This document shows positions 33,142 through 43,400 of a stretch of 64,000 nucleotides of DNA, in pieces; within the stretch, counting starts at the first letter, position 1; each line of letters opens with the position of its first letter. The stretch is from Tethya wilhelma (taxonomy: Eukaryota; Porifera; Demospongiae; Tethyida; Tethyidae). The stretch covers positions 1,470,799 through 1,534,798 of the forward strand of contig CAXIPT010000012.1 in NCBI GenBank assembly GCA_964030475.1. Reading direction: 5' to 3'. Under the pieces are notes generated by a model. The model saw nothing but the letters and a program-made list of their open reading frames with translations. It searched no databases and had not been told where the DNA came from. A program made the translations under genes and the position numbers.

Positions 33142-33329
33142 AAATTCCAGCTAGTCTGGAAGTTATAACAAAAGTAAAAGTGTCTATCTGTTATGGGCAG
33201 CACTTTAAAAGATGGCAAGTTTTTGCAGCATTTTTTACATCTTAGACTTTAGTTGTTCATAAAATAGCTGATCTTGTTGCATGCAACAAGAAAACGCTCC
33301 GTAGCAACCATATGGCCGACCACCCTTAA

Positions 33330-33939
33330 GGTCATCAAATTAACTTTACCATGTGGTTTGCATCCATCTAATTGTATTAGCTTATAAGCTATTTCTTTGT
33401 ATCCACAAATTTGTTTCATTAAAAAAAAATTTAAAAAATGTGCATGTGAAAAGTGCACGACCCAGTAGTAATTTAAATTTCAACACATGACTAGCTACTT
33501 CGTATTTTTCCTACCAAAGTCTCTCACAACTTGACTACATGATGGCTGATATACTTCATGTCAGAGTTGTGAAACAAAGGACCTGCATATATATTATGAA
33601 ATGATGAAGACTAAAATGAAGTAGTCTTGTGCCAAAATTCAATGTCTTGGCTTGTTTCGTTGGTTTTTACAGCACTGCCCATTCCAACATTGTTATTTAA
33701 TCAATTTTTAATATTTAAAATATATATATTTCCAATATCAGGACCATTATTGTATATAAAAAGAAATTTAATTGGCATGATGATACAAACCACGCATGCA
33801 TGTATCCTGAATACTTTGAGCACTAAAAATTATCTGTATACTATAACAATAATTGTTTACACTCTAGGTTTCTACAAGCATCAAGCAATGTCCCTGTTTG
33901 GTTGGATAGTCTAACTTGTAGTGAAGACAGTGCAGTAAN
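33330..33939. other. AT-rich spacer ending at an N
   Basis: No supported gene. The plus-strand open stretch at 33627-33914 is AT-rich and hydrophobic without a recognisable domain. N at 33939 abuts the inverted arm. Confidence 0.4.
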
Positions 33940-34220
33940 CAGTCTAGTAGTACAACGTACTAGCGCGTATAGTATCGATGATGGCACTGACTTGACTTAT
34001 AATTTACCCAAATATATATTAATAACCATGATCAAATGGTTTAATTAATGGGCATGGCTTCCTGTCAACTGTTTTCTGGACTTGTAGCACCTACATAACG
34101 AAAATCCTGGCTATGCCACTGATCCACATTTCCTTCATCACCTGAATCATCCCTGTCTTGAACTTTTAGTACTAGTTTCTAATGCATTACTAGAAGTATT
34201 AAGCTTAAACTTCAAACTAA
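33940..34220. repeat. Right arm of the large inverted repeat
   Basis: Inverse of 26571-26850. Its outer end coincides with the start of the palindrome upstream of the Crypton, and its inner end touches the N at 33939. Confidence 0.85.
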
Positions 34221-34222
34221 GT

Positions 34223-34376
34223 ATAGGTTATTGACCCATGCTGAGGCATTATGCTATTTTAGAAACCTGAGGCGCGTAACATAATACCCGAGGAGGGGAT
34301 TATGTTACGCGCCGAGTGTTTCTAAAATTGCGTAATGCCGAAGCTTGCGGTCGATAACCGACTTATACTATACTAG
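34223..34376. repeat. Imperfect palindrome upstream of the Crypton gene
   Basis: Arms of about 65 bp include TTTTAGAAACCTGAGGCGCG and TAACATAATACCC against GGGGATTATGTTACGCGCC and TTTCTAAAA. It could be a separate MITE or a regulatory palindrome of the Crypton. Confidence 0.6.
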
Positions 34377-34377
34377 C

Positions 34378-34465
34378 CAATCAGATGCGTGCTGCAAAGG
34401 AAGTGAGCTAAAAATAGCTTATAGCAACCAATCAGATGCGTGCTGTAAAGGAAGTGCTTTTGAAT
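34378..34465. repeat. Two direct copies of an approximately 50-bp unit
   Basis: CCAATCAGATGCGTGCTG followed by CAAAGGAAGTG or TAAAGGAAGTG occurs twice, about 50 bases apart, upstream of the recombinase gene. CCAAT motifs within it could be promoter elements. Confidence 0.65.
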
Positions 34466-34603
34466 TGCATCATAGATTTCCAAGGTAACCTTGCTTAGCC
34501 AATGGGATTCGAGATTCAAGATTTAAATAGCCCATTTTTTGAATGCGTTTTTCAGTTTGAACTGTAACAGAGCTTTGAGAGAAGAGCGTTTTTGTGAGAT
34601 ACG

Positions 34604-36069
34604 ATGGCTACCAAAGAGAATCGAGACTTTGCAATATCACCTTCATTGCTTAAGAGTATTCCTGTTCCACCTCCTGGTTGGAAACCCCCAAAACAGTTTC
34701 TTTTTGGTATTGGACAACCTTGGGAACCTGAATCATGGGAATATAGCGACTCCGACGGTGACAACGAACTTTTCATTTCAGCTTCTCAGTCTGTAGAAAA
34801 TACTCTGTTGCAAGAAAATTCTGTTGTGAAACAGGAGTCCAGATGGGGATCACCGACCACTTCCAGCAAATTGAAGAAAATCAAGCAAAGTGGAATACCA
34901 AAGACTACCCAAAAGCAAACTGATTGGTCTTTGTCTGTCTGGTCACAGTGGGCCACTCATCGTGTGAAAAAGTTCGTTGAAGATGAAAATGAACACCATT
35001 TGGATGAAACTTTCACGGTGATGGATGAAGACTCTCTTCAGTTTTGGCTGCCTAAATTTGTGGTGGAAGTCCGTAAAGGAACTGGTGAATCTTACCCTCC
35101 TAATTCACTATACCAACTATGTTGTGGTTTAGGAAGATCTCTTAGAGTCGCAAATCGTCCTGAAGTTGATATTTTTAATTCTCCTAATTTTGCTATCTTT
35201 CAAGATATTTTGGATTCAATGATGAAGGATTTACAGGCTACTGGTAATTATCAAGTCCGTCAAGCCCAACCAATTACTGATGATGTAGAAGATCTTCTTT
35301 GGCAAAAGGGACTGCTTGGTGATGCTAATCCTCAGACTTTGCTGGATACCCTAGTTTACTACATAGGTTTCTATTTTGCTCTTAGGAGTGGTCGTCGTTT
35401 ACGTTATTCTCCTTCTCAATTGACTCTATTTGAACCACCTGTTGGAAAGTCTTACCTGAAATATCAAGAGGATGTGTCTAAAACAAACCAAGGTGGTTTA
35501 AAACACAGAAAGAAAGCGCCAAAGAATGTGATTCAGTATGCCAATGTTGACAATCCTGAAAGGTGTGTAGTGAGGCTTTACAAGTTATACAATTCGAAGT
35601 GCCCTTCAGATAGACCTGAAGATGCTTTCTATTTAAAGCCTCTTTCTAAGCCAACAACTGACTGTCAAGACCAATTGGACACAATTTGTTAGGTGGCACA
35701 GTGAAAAGACTCTGTGAGAAAGCTGGCATTGAAGGCCGTTTCACAAACCATTCATTGCGGGCTACTGCAGCCACTAGACTCTTCGAAGCAGGTGTTGATG
35801 AACAGTTAATTATGCTGAGAACTGGACATTCAACTACCGCAGGAGTTCGTTCTTACAAAAGAGTGAATGAAACACTTCGAACAGTAACTTCAGACATCCT
35901 AAATGCTCCCAAGAAGATGAAAGTGGAGGACGAACCAAAGGAGGTAGAAAAGCAAAGTGTAGCAAAAGATCTCAAAGATGTGCCTAGATCTATCGGGATG
36001 CAGATACCTTCTTTACATCTTGGAGGTGCTTCTAATTTTACTATTAATTTCAACATAGGTAAGGAGTAA
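34604..36069 (+). pseudogene. Crypton-type tyrosine recombinase (DUF3504-like), one frameshift
   Basis: The first frame (34604-35692) has an N-terminal proline-rich region ([16 protein letters not shown]), a core-binding region from [18 protein letters not shown], then [14 protein letters not shown] with the conserved catalytic Arg near residue 261-265. The second frame (to 36069) has NHSLRATAATRLFEAGV (His-x-x-Arg), LIMLRTGHSTTAGVRSYKR (second His and the nucleophilic Tyr) and a Lys-rich tail. Together these are the R-H-R-H-Y signature of tyrosine recombinases, and the fold matches the Crypton-derived domain of ZMYM2/QRICH1-like proteins. A small deletion near 35670 shifts the frame between the halves; otherwise the reading is intact over about 485 codons, so it is a young copy. 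Confidence 0.85.
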
Positions 36070-36160
36070 TATCGTTTCAAGAAACTGTTTTGTACATTTT
36101 TTGAAGTAGTAAAACTGTAATATCGTTTCATTTTGTGCATTTGTGTTGAAGTAGTAACTC
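36068..36160. repeat. Short direct repeat in the Crypton 3' flank
   Basis: TAATATCGTTTCA and TTGAAGTAGTAA each occur twice about 50 bases apart just after the stop codon. Confidence 0.5.
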
Positions 36161-36254
36161 TAATTGTTTGTGTGTTTTTGATTTCTGCCTTTTTTTGCAT
36201 TGTTTGCATTGAGTGTGTGTAAGTTTCTAAAAAAATTAATGACCTACAAACAAG

Positions 36255-36372
36255 TATTCCCAGTACGGTAGTACTGGGTACACAGGAATGGCACGGATGG
36301 CCCATTAGCGCAATACAAATATTCACGCGAATAACTCTGCAAAAACTGAGCGCTTAGCACTAAAAGGCTTCT
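36255..36372. mobile_element. Foldback element, family A, right end, running into a gap
   Basis: ATTCCCAGTACGGTAGTACTGGG and ACACAGGAATGGC followed by AATACAAATATTCACGCG match the hairpin end of family A in inverse orientation. The rest is lost in the gap. Confidence 0.75.
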
Positions 36373-36432
36373 NNNNNNNNNNNNNNNNNNNNNNNNNNNN
36401 NNNNNNNNNNNNNNNNNNNNNNNNNNNNNNNN
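36373..36432. other. Assembly gap (60 N)
   Basis: Run of 60 Ns. The foldback element on the left and the tRNA-like sequence on the right are both truncated by it. Confidence 1.
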
Positions 36433-36500
36433 GGAGGTCTTGGGTTCGATTCCCAGCTGAGTCCCAGATTTTTTCTGGGATATATTTCTCTCTCAGCATT
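36433..36500 (+). mobile_element. tRNA-like 3' half, probably a SINE
   Basis: GGGTTCGATTCCC is a perfect polymerase III B box and pairs as a T-arm (TTGGG against CCCAG). The sequence continues with a CCCAGATTTTTTCTGGG hairpin instead of a CCA-ready tRNA end, so it is more likely a SINE head than a tRNA gene. The 5' half falls in the gap. Confidence 0.5.
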
Positions 36501-36908
36501 CAATTCAATTATAATAGCTTAACTAGAGCCTCTAGTTTAAAACACCTTAATTTTCATAGAATGAGTATCAGGACAAATCTCCGTATGCTGCTAATTTAGT
36601 ATGACATCATGCCCTAAGTAGGCACAGGTGGCATTGGTTTGCAAGCTTTGTGTACAAGTTTGATGTAAATTTTTTCCAGCCTTGTTGCCAGAGTTATAGT
36701 AGGTTTTTGAAGGTACAAACACTAACTTTAAATGAGTTTGAGATGGTAATTTGGAAATAATAACACAAATGGTGAGTTATTTGCATGATTAGCTAAAAAA
36801 ACATGACAATAAATGTTTTTTTACAGCTAACTATTTAGAATCACCTCGGTGAAAACTTAGATGGCCACCTAAATTAAGTTTGAACTACGTAAGGTTGCTT
36901 ATTGAAGT
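36501..36908. other. AT-rich spacer
   Basis: No gene or repeat boundary recognised. Confidence 0.4.
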
Positions 36909-37500
36909 GGGCTAGCCTTGATTCCAGGCTCCTCCCTTGTGAATATTTCCTACGAAAATAAGGAGGGAGAGAACCTGGTATCAAATATCACATGCGTGAC
37001 GAAATCAATTTTGTTTGGTGGTCGAAGTTTTCCTGGAAGTTACCACGAGCAGGACAGAATGGACAAAAACGATTGAAAAAACTGTTGTACGCTTGTTGTA
37101 AGCTTCTTCAGCTAGAGAAGGTCAAAGAATAAACCTGCTCAGTATTTGTGATCATCAGTTTGTCTACGTGTCTTGTGTTGAGGGCTGACGAGACTGAACT
37201 CTGAACTAAAAGAGCTGATACAAGAGGCTAATATTTATCTGTCCGTTGAATTGACAATCATTAGAGGCTACTAAGTGTCTTTAGTCTTCTTTAATCTCAT
37301 ATTCATCCACTCATAGCTCTCTCAGTGTTCTTAGACTGGCAATAAATGATGCTGAAGCCCTGGACTTGGTCATGTGAATGTCTTGTTGGGGTCTTAACCA
37401 CATAGCTCATGTCCACCTTGGCGTCCACCTATGCATCATGCACGTGATATTTGATACCAGGCTCTCTCCTTGCTTCAATTCTAAGTTATATTGAAGCATT
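36909..37500. mobile_element. TAGCCTCG-group TIR element (B4), right end damaged
   Basis: The left end TAGCCTTGATTCCAGGCTCC has its hairpin and TATCAAATATCACATGCGTG. The right inner end CACGTGATATTTGATACCAGG is present but the outermost part is missing before the adjacent family C element. No target duplication can be scored. Confidence 0.7.
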
Positions 37501-37513
37501 ATGGACATCTTCC

Positions 37514-37874
37514 CAGGGGCACATCAAGGATTTCAGAAAGGGGGGGTTTGAATCAAGGTGCGGGCAAAGCACGCAGAAGTTTTTGGTTGACCGTGCCCAC
37601 TTTTTGCTAAGCTACTCCTACTTTGAGTTTCAGGCCCGCCCATTTCCTAGTTGCATGGACTTTGCACTTTACCGCAACTTGCGCTAGGGTGACAGGCTTA
37701 GCTGTTTTTGTGCCCGTATCTAGGCTTATTCCAATGCAAGCCTAAATTCATTCTCAAAGTAAGTTTTATACTTATTAGAATCAACCAGTTAGTTTTCTAC
37801 TGGTTCTCTATTTTTTTACCTGACCAAAATGGAGTTTGTCCAAACCTAACGAACCCCCCCTGGATCCACCACTG
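37514..37874. mobile_element. MITE, family C, copy 4
   Basis: Left CAGGGGCACATCAAGGATTT and right CCCCTGGATCCACCACTG ends. The body closely follows copy 1 (CTCAAAGTAAGTTTTATACTT). Non-coding. Confidence 0.75.
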
Positions 37875-37949
37875 CTTCCTATGATTTATTCTGTTTATGA
37901 GCAAATAAATTTTGTAAAAGTAAGAACACACATTCAGCTGCAGCTGAAG

Positions 37950-38792
37950 ATGGTTGACCAATAGTTTACAACACCCAGCCCAAGATGGTAGTTCACTCTC
38001 GTGGTTTTAGTAATGTCAACATCAGGTGAAACATCTTCACTAGCAGTTAAGTATGATAGAAGTTCTTTATTTAGCTCATTCATGATACCACTGGTATTGG
38101 TTTCATTTGAGATTGAGAAAAATAGCGAACCGCCAACATAAGATCCTTTAACTCACCACTGCTGTAATCACTTGAATTATTCATACCCTGGTTCAACACA
38201 GTTTTGAGCATATCGAATTAGCATCTGTTCATTGGAAGCATTTGCTTGACTTTCAATTCCAGCAATTGCTAAAAACATTGGGTAGTGCTTATTTGCAACA
38301 ACAGAATCTAGTGTACTAATCTCATGATAGGCTACTAGTGCAAGTAGGCCATCACCTTCAAGGTTGCAGGTTGCTCATACAAAAGGTGACATAGCATCTA
38401 TTCTTATGGTCAACTCCACTTTTGAATTTCCTACCCTTCGCATAATCATTTATTTTATCAAGTATTCTTGCACTTGTAGCTGGGAGTAAATCAGGTTCGT
38501 TCACAAAAGTACATACATCTCTGAATGCTTTAAATGCATGATCAAGTACCTCAAATCTGCTCCACCACCTAGTAGCTGAATGAGGGAGAAAGTAATCCAG
38601 TCTTAGTAGTCCAAGTCGACCATGTTTTGGGGCTCCAACTAAACATCCCAATCCTATTCTTAAATAATTCATCAAGCGGAGTGTCCAGCCTTTCACCAAA
38701 ATGGTCCAAAGTATGTGATAAGCAACCTACATCAAAATTTGATTGCAAAGAATACCAACTGTTTACATTGCTATAGAATTAACAGAGGCCCT
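37950..38792 (-). pseudogene. hAT transposase relic, C-terminal part
   Basis: Minus-strand order: GDRASVNSIAM directly at the insertion border, CLSHTLDHFGERLDTPLDE, MFSWSPKTWSTWTTKTGLL, HSATRWWSRFEVLDHAFKA, FRDVCTFVNEPDLLPATSA, RIDAMSPFV, CNLEGDGLLALVAYHEIST, NEQMLIRYAQNCVEPGYE and LLSYLTASEDVSPDVD. These are consecutive landmarks of one hAT transposase family, also present at 6.7-7.3 kb. Stops and frameshifts are numerous. The upstream part lies at 39886-40141, across an inserted element. Confidence 0.85.
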
Positions 38793-38801
38793 ATCTCCCA
38801 T

Positions 38802-39885
38802 TAGCCTTGTTCCCAGGCTCCTTCTTCACAAATATTTTCTTTGAAAATAAGGAAGGAGAGTGCCATGTACCAGTAGTCATGTGAGTGACATAATATTTTA
38901 CGTAATTCAGGTTTGTTAGCTAGTGAAAGTTTCCTGTGAGCAACCGCGAACAGAACAGAACAGAAGAATGCTTGAACTATTTGCTTGCTCAAAGTCATTT
39001 CTTGAGTGCCAACAGTTAGATGTACATTCCAAATAGCGTTTGTGATCGTCTTTTGTTTTGTACCTTGATTTGAAAGATCGAGACTGGACACAGAACCGAA
39101 AATGCTGATTCAGAGAGACTGCCATTTATCTGTTACTTCTAAGACAATCGTTGGAGACTACTGGCTACTTTTTTCTTGTCTATTCCTATAATCTTCTATG
39201 TATAGCTTGTAGTGTTTACTGAATCAAAGAGGGTTCTGTACACAACAATGACAACTGTACGAACAATACAATCTTGAATAAAAGGGCCATTTATACCTAG
39301 GTAGTGTGTTATGTCATTTCCTGTCTAGCTAAAACAGTAAGTATAATTACATGTACATAAAATACAATTACAAGACCACACATCTCCCCTTTTAAGATGT
39401 TTACAAAAAAATCAACGAGTTTAGAAGTTCACTGTCATAAGCCTATTAGGATATTTTGAGACATGTCCACTCCTAGCAACAATATTATTAGATGATCTCA
39501 GACCTAGGGTTGTTGAAGCATTGTTTTCTGCTGAGTTTGAACTAGATGGATTCTGTTCTGATGAAGCACTAGATTCTTGTTCTGAAAGTGGAACAATATC
39601 TCTACGATTCCTTCTCAGAATACCACGAGGTGTGTTAACTGAATATGATCTAACATTGATTTCTTCAATCACTGTGCCTGATGTTTCAATTCAGGTATTG
39701 AAACCTTTTCTCCACTCTTTGATGGAGGTAGAGGTATTGCTTTGTGACGCAAATCGAAGTTTTGCTTCATCCTCTATTTCAAATGTTCTTTTTTTCTGTA
39801 CACATCTACCCTGTATGTCACTCACGTGACTACTGGTACCAGGCTGTCTCCATTATACTTTCGAAGTCAATATTCTTGAAGGCTA
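38802..39885. mobile_element. TAGCCTCG-group TIR element (B5) inserted in the hAT gene
   Basis: Left end TAGCCTTGTTCCCAGGCTCC with hairpin and CAGTAGTCATGTGAGTGACA; right inner end CACTCACGTGACTACTGGTACC with a degenerate terminus ending CTA. Flanks ATCTCCCAT (38793-38801) and ATCTCGCAT (39886-39894) match in 8 of 9 bases. The hAT reading MRD / GDRASVNS continues across it, giving an independent insertion boundary. A Gypsy fragment lies inside. Confidence 0.85.
39386..39790 (-). pseudogene. Ty3/Gypsy retrotransposon, 3' end of pol plus polypurine tract
   Basis: The minus strand reads QNFDLRHKAIPLPPSKSGE, then in another frame SGTVIEEINVRSYSVNTPR, GILRRNRRDIVPL and a serine-rich tail to the stop at 39421. 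The S-Y-x-V-x-T-P-x-G-x-x-x-R-R-N-R-R pattern is the usual end of Gypsy integrase regions. Downstream on the minus strand AAAAGGGGAGATG-TGTGGTC looks like a polypurine tract followed by the start of an LTR. No second LTR was identified. Confidence 0.65.
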
Positions 39886-40141
39886 ATCTCGCATAGCAGC
39901 CACAATATTCTTAGTAGGAACTCCAAGTTTTGTAGACAGAATATCAACTAGCAGCCTAGCTACTTGTTCTCCAGTTAAACTCTTAACTGACCAACCTTTT
40001 GAGAAATAGACCAATTACTGTCAACATATCGCACGACAACCACAAAAGCTTTGGCAACATGAGTAGTACCATTAAAGATAGATATTTGCTTTCCTGATAT
40101 TAGTTGCATAAGATTATTTGAAAACGGAAAGTACTTACGTT
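39886..40141 (-). pseudogene. hAT transposase relic, middle part
   Basis: The minus strand reads KYFPFSNNLMQLISGKQIS, FNGTTHVAKAFVVVVRYVD, NWSISQKV, LTGEQVARLLVDILSTKLG and VPTKNIVAAMRD (frames joined by eye). It is continuous in the family order with 37950-38792 and ends abruptly at 40141, where the Helentron 5' region begins. Confidence 0.8.
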
Positions 40142-40426
40142 CATAAATCGGTTATCTTGAAATTTTATGTTTAGTATCTTGCCAAATACTGTATTTGCTG
40201 AGATCTGAAGCTTTTGTGCTTCTTTTGAGCGCTAGCTATATGTGCGCCACGCCTAGTATACGCCCAGGTAAGAGTGTGCGTTATTTAGAAATTACACGTG
40301 GTGTGACTGTTGTAAGTTGAGGTCAAACTGTGTACTGTTATCTTGTTGAATCCTGTGATTTAAACTTTCCTGTGCTGTGAGTTACTATATTTTGTACTCA
40401 AGTAGAAATTCTGTTGATGTTGAATC
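40141..40426 (+). promoter_or_regulatory. Helentron 5' end and leader
   Basis: The sequence changes from hAT to TTCATAAATCGGTTATCTTG at about 40141; the same motif appears alone at 23.86 kb, which supports a repeat boundary here. The leader includes CTGAGATCTGAAGCTTTTG and ends before the ATG at 40427. No TATA box was picked out with confidence. Confidence 0.5.
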
Positions 40427-43400
40427 ATGACTAACAAAATTTGCCCTATGTGTTCCCGTATTAACCATATCAGACGATTGTGTTGTGATTGTGGCCATGT
40501 TTTTGTATTAAGACGTACCAAGAGAGTCCGTGTGCCTAGTAGGAAGTCTGAGATGCAAGCTTTAAGATCAATGGAGAGCATGTGCAATGTTACAAACCGC
40601 AGAATCCAAGATAAAAACCGTGCTGCTACCAAAAGAGCTAATGAAACTGAGCAACACACAGCTGATCGTAGAATAAATGATTGTAAGGTAAAGCGTTCCA
40701 AGCGTGCCATTGAGACAGAACAACAGAGAACTGAGCGTAGATTGAGTGATAGCAGATCAAAAATCACTAAACGTGCCAATGAGACAGAGCAACAGAGAGC
40801 TGAGCGTAGATTGAGCAACAAAATTCGTATGCAATCCAAACGAGCATCAAGTGTCTCTGTAGAGTCACCAATTGATAACTTTTTATCTAAAGTTGAGACT
40901 GGGCCAGAGTTTGTCTGCCATAGAATGATGTATCGTCAAAGTGTAGTGGACTTCCAAAGAGACAAGTATTCCAAGGCTAGTGATGATGTGCTAGAAACTG
41001 TGTTTAGTTTGAAGCATAGACATGTCAGTCCAAATGGAAAGTGTTATGTGTGCAAAACATGTCACTCAGCTTTATCCAGAGGTAGCATGCCCCTATTGTC
41101 CAAAGCTAATGGGCTAGAATTGTGCACTGTTCCCCCTGAACTATCCTGTTTGAATGAGCTAGAAGCCAGACTGATTTCATTGCGTGTTCCATTCATGAAG
41201 ATGGTAGCATTGCCCTCTGGCAAACAGAGATCTATCCATGGTCCAGCTGTTAATGTGCCTACCAAGATAGATAATGTGTGCACTGTGTTGCCCCGGTTGC
41301 CTTCCCAGTCTGAACTAATTCCACTAAAGTTCAAACGTAAGCTTGTGTACAAGGGACACTACATGTACGGCTATGTAACTCCTGAGAAGCTAATAAATGC
41401 CTTGAAGTGGTTGAAAGCCAATAATCCACTGTATGAAGACAAATCCATTTACAATGATTGGATTGATGATGCAATCAGTAATGATCCTGAATTGTTTGGT
41501 AGTCTGCTTAATCTTCCTGACACACAATGTGATACACAGCCTGATCAATGTGATACACAACCTGATATCATGGAATGTAAGCCTAGCCCCCAGAAAGAAA
41601 CTACTAATTGTGTACAATCTGCCTTGAATTCAATCCAAGAGAGCATTGAGCCCATGGATGTTGAAGAACCATCTATTGATCATAGTGATGATGAGCATGC
41701 CCGAATGATAAGAGTATTTGAATCCCTGAGAGTTCAAGCAAGCAGAAATGGTTTTCAAATTCATAATGTGTCTGCAAATGGAGACTGTATGTACAATTCA
41801 GTACTAGTCCACCTATTAGGTTTGGGTGTATGTAATGCCAGTAATAGTAGTGAACTGAGAGAAATGGTTGCTAGTCATTTACAAGACCATAAAGATGACT
41901 ATTGTCACTTTGTATCTGAAGCCATTGAGACTGACAATAGATACAATGCTGATACTGAAGCCCCTAATGAAGATGATGCCCTCATAGCCTCTGAAACAGA
42001 CCCTGATAGAAGAGCTGAGTTGTTGTGGAACAAATATGTCAGTAGAGTCAGATGTGGTGCCTGGGGAGACAATATTGTCCTACAAGCCTTAAGTAGCATG
42101 TTAAATGTAACAATCAAAGTCTTGACTGTAACTGATCAGCAATCAAACACTATTGTTATTACTCCCATGAGTGGTGTGAGTCACAATGAAGCTAATGTTG
42201 GCCTTGTCATGCAGTACCATTATGTTGCTCTAGTGAGAGGTACTAGTACTGATAGACCTGTCAGTTCTGAAAAGAGTGATAGCTGTCCACAGAAAACCCT
42301 AAGCAATAGTAAAACTGATAAAGATAGTGCCTTAGATGATGATGTTATTGAAGAGGGTGACAAACATACAGCAAGCATTACTGGTGGTCCTAGTGCTAGC
42401 ATGATGTCAGTTGAAAACCCCGATGCCATTGTCAATATTGCACCTTGTGAGGGTCAGAAACCAAAGTGTATACATACCGACAAAGACTTTGAAGTAATGT
42501 CCAATCCTGATAAGTTCTGCTATGGAGTTGGTTGTTTCAACAATGTTAGACCTAAAAAGCTTACCTACCGTAAGTATTTCAATCAGAGACTCCTGGATGT
42601 TGATGGAAGATTTGCCAAAGATCTAGACTATTTGTTCACTGCACAGTATGTTGTAGAATCTAAGCAAGTCTTTGATGATGCCAGTAACTACATTTGGCGT
42701 CAAAAGCCTTCCAGACAGTTTACAGCCTCTCAAGCTAGAGATCCGAATGTGATTGGTCAGTTTGTGAACAAAGACAAGGCATATAGATTTCTAAAGAATG
42801 TCAGAGGTTCCCCAGCATATTACCAGCGTACATTTTATGAGTTGTTAGCCATGATTCGTCAACTTGGTACACCTACATGGTTCTTCACATTGTCAGCTGC
42901 TGAGTCTGACATGATCCGTACAATAGCCAGACAATATGGTGTGACATACACTGATGAAGAGGTAGCAAAGCTTTCCTTTGAAGAGAAATCTAATTGGTTG
43001 AAGCGTAACCCGGTTACAGCTGCCAGACATTTCCAATACAGACTGAACACATTCTTCCATGAGTTCCTTAAGTCCCCTGCCAAGCCATTGGGTGAGATTG
43101 AAGATTATGCCATTAGAGTTGAGTTTCAAGCTCGTGGTTCCCCTCATGCACACTGTGTAATATGGGTCAAAGATGCTCCAAAGTATGGTGTTGATGATAA
43201 TGCTGAAGTATGTGATTTCATTGACAAATACATATCTTGTGCAATTCCTAAACATGATGGTAAACTGAAAGAGTTAGTTTTGCTGCTCCAGAATCACAGA
43301 CATTCCTCATATTGTAGAAGAAACAAGTCGTGTCGATTCAATTTCCCCCATCCACCTAGCTACTCAACATTAATTGCTGAGCCTAGTTCTGAAACTGATG

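Larger units (their letters stand above)
31660..33329. mobile_element. TTAA-flanked TIR element (family D) carrying two nested elements
   Basis: Left end TTAA-AGGTGGTCGGCCATA and right end TATGGCCGACCACCC-TTAA are inverted and flanked by TTAA, the target typical of Kolobok and piggyBac transposons. No transposase is visible. Two further elements (31797-32191 and 32517-33141) lie inside. Confidence 0.75.

Noticed and set aside
33627..33914. Plus-strand hydrophobic open frame
   Set aside because: AT-rich, no domain, no conserved neighbour; kept only as spacer.
35853..36326. Minus-strand 157-codon frame
   Set aside because: Antisense to the Crypton recombinase end and running into the foldback element; no domain.
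36433..36475. Genuine tRNA gene
   Set aside because: Only the T-arm and B box are present and the 3' end runs into an unrelated hairpin; the 5' half is missing in the gap. A SINE head is more likely.
40427..40839. Minus-strand Leu/Ser-rich open frame overlapping the Helentron start
   Set aside because: Shadow of the repeated basic region of the replicase.
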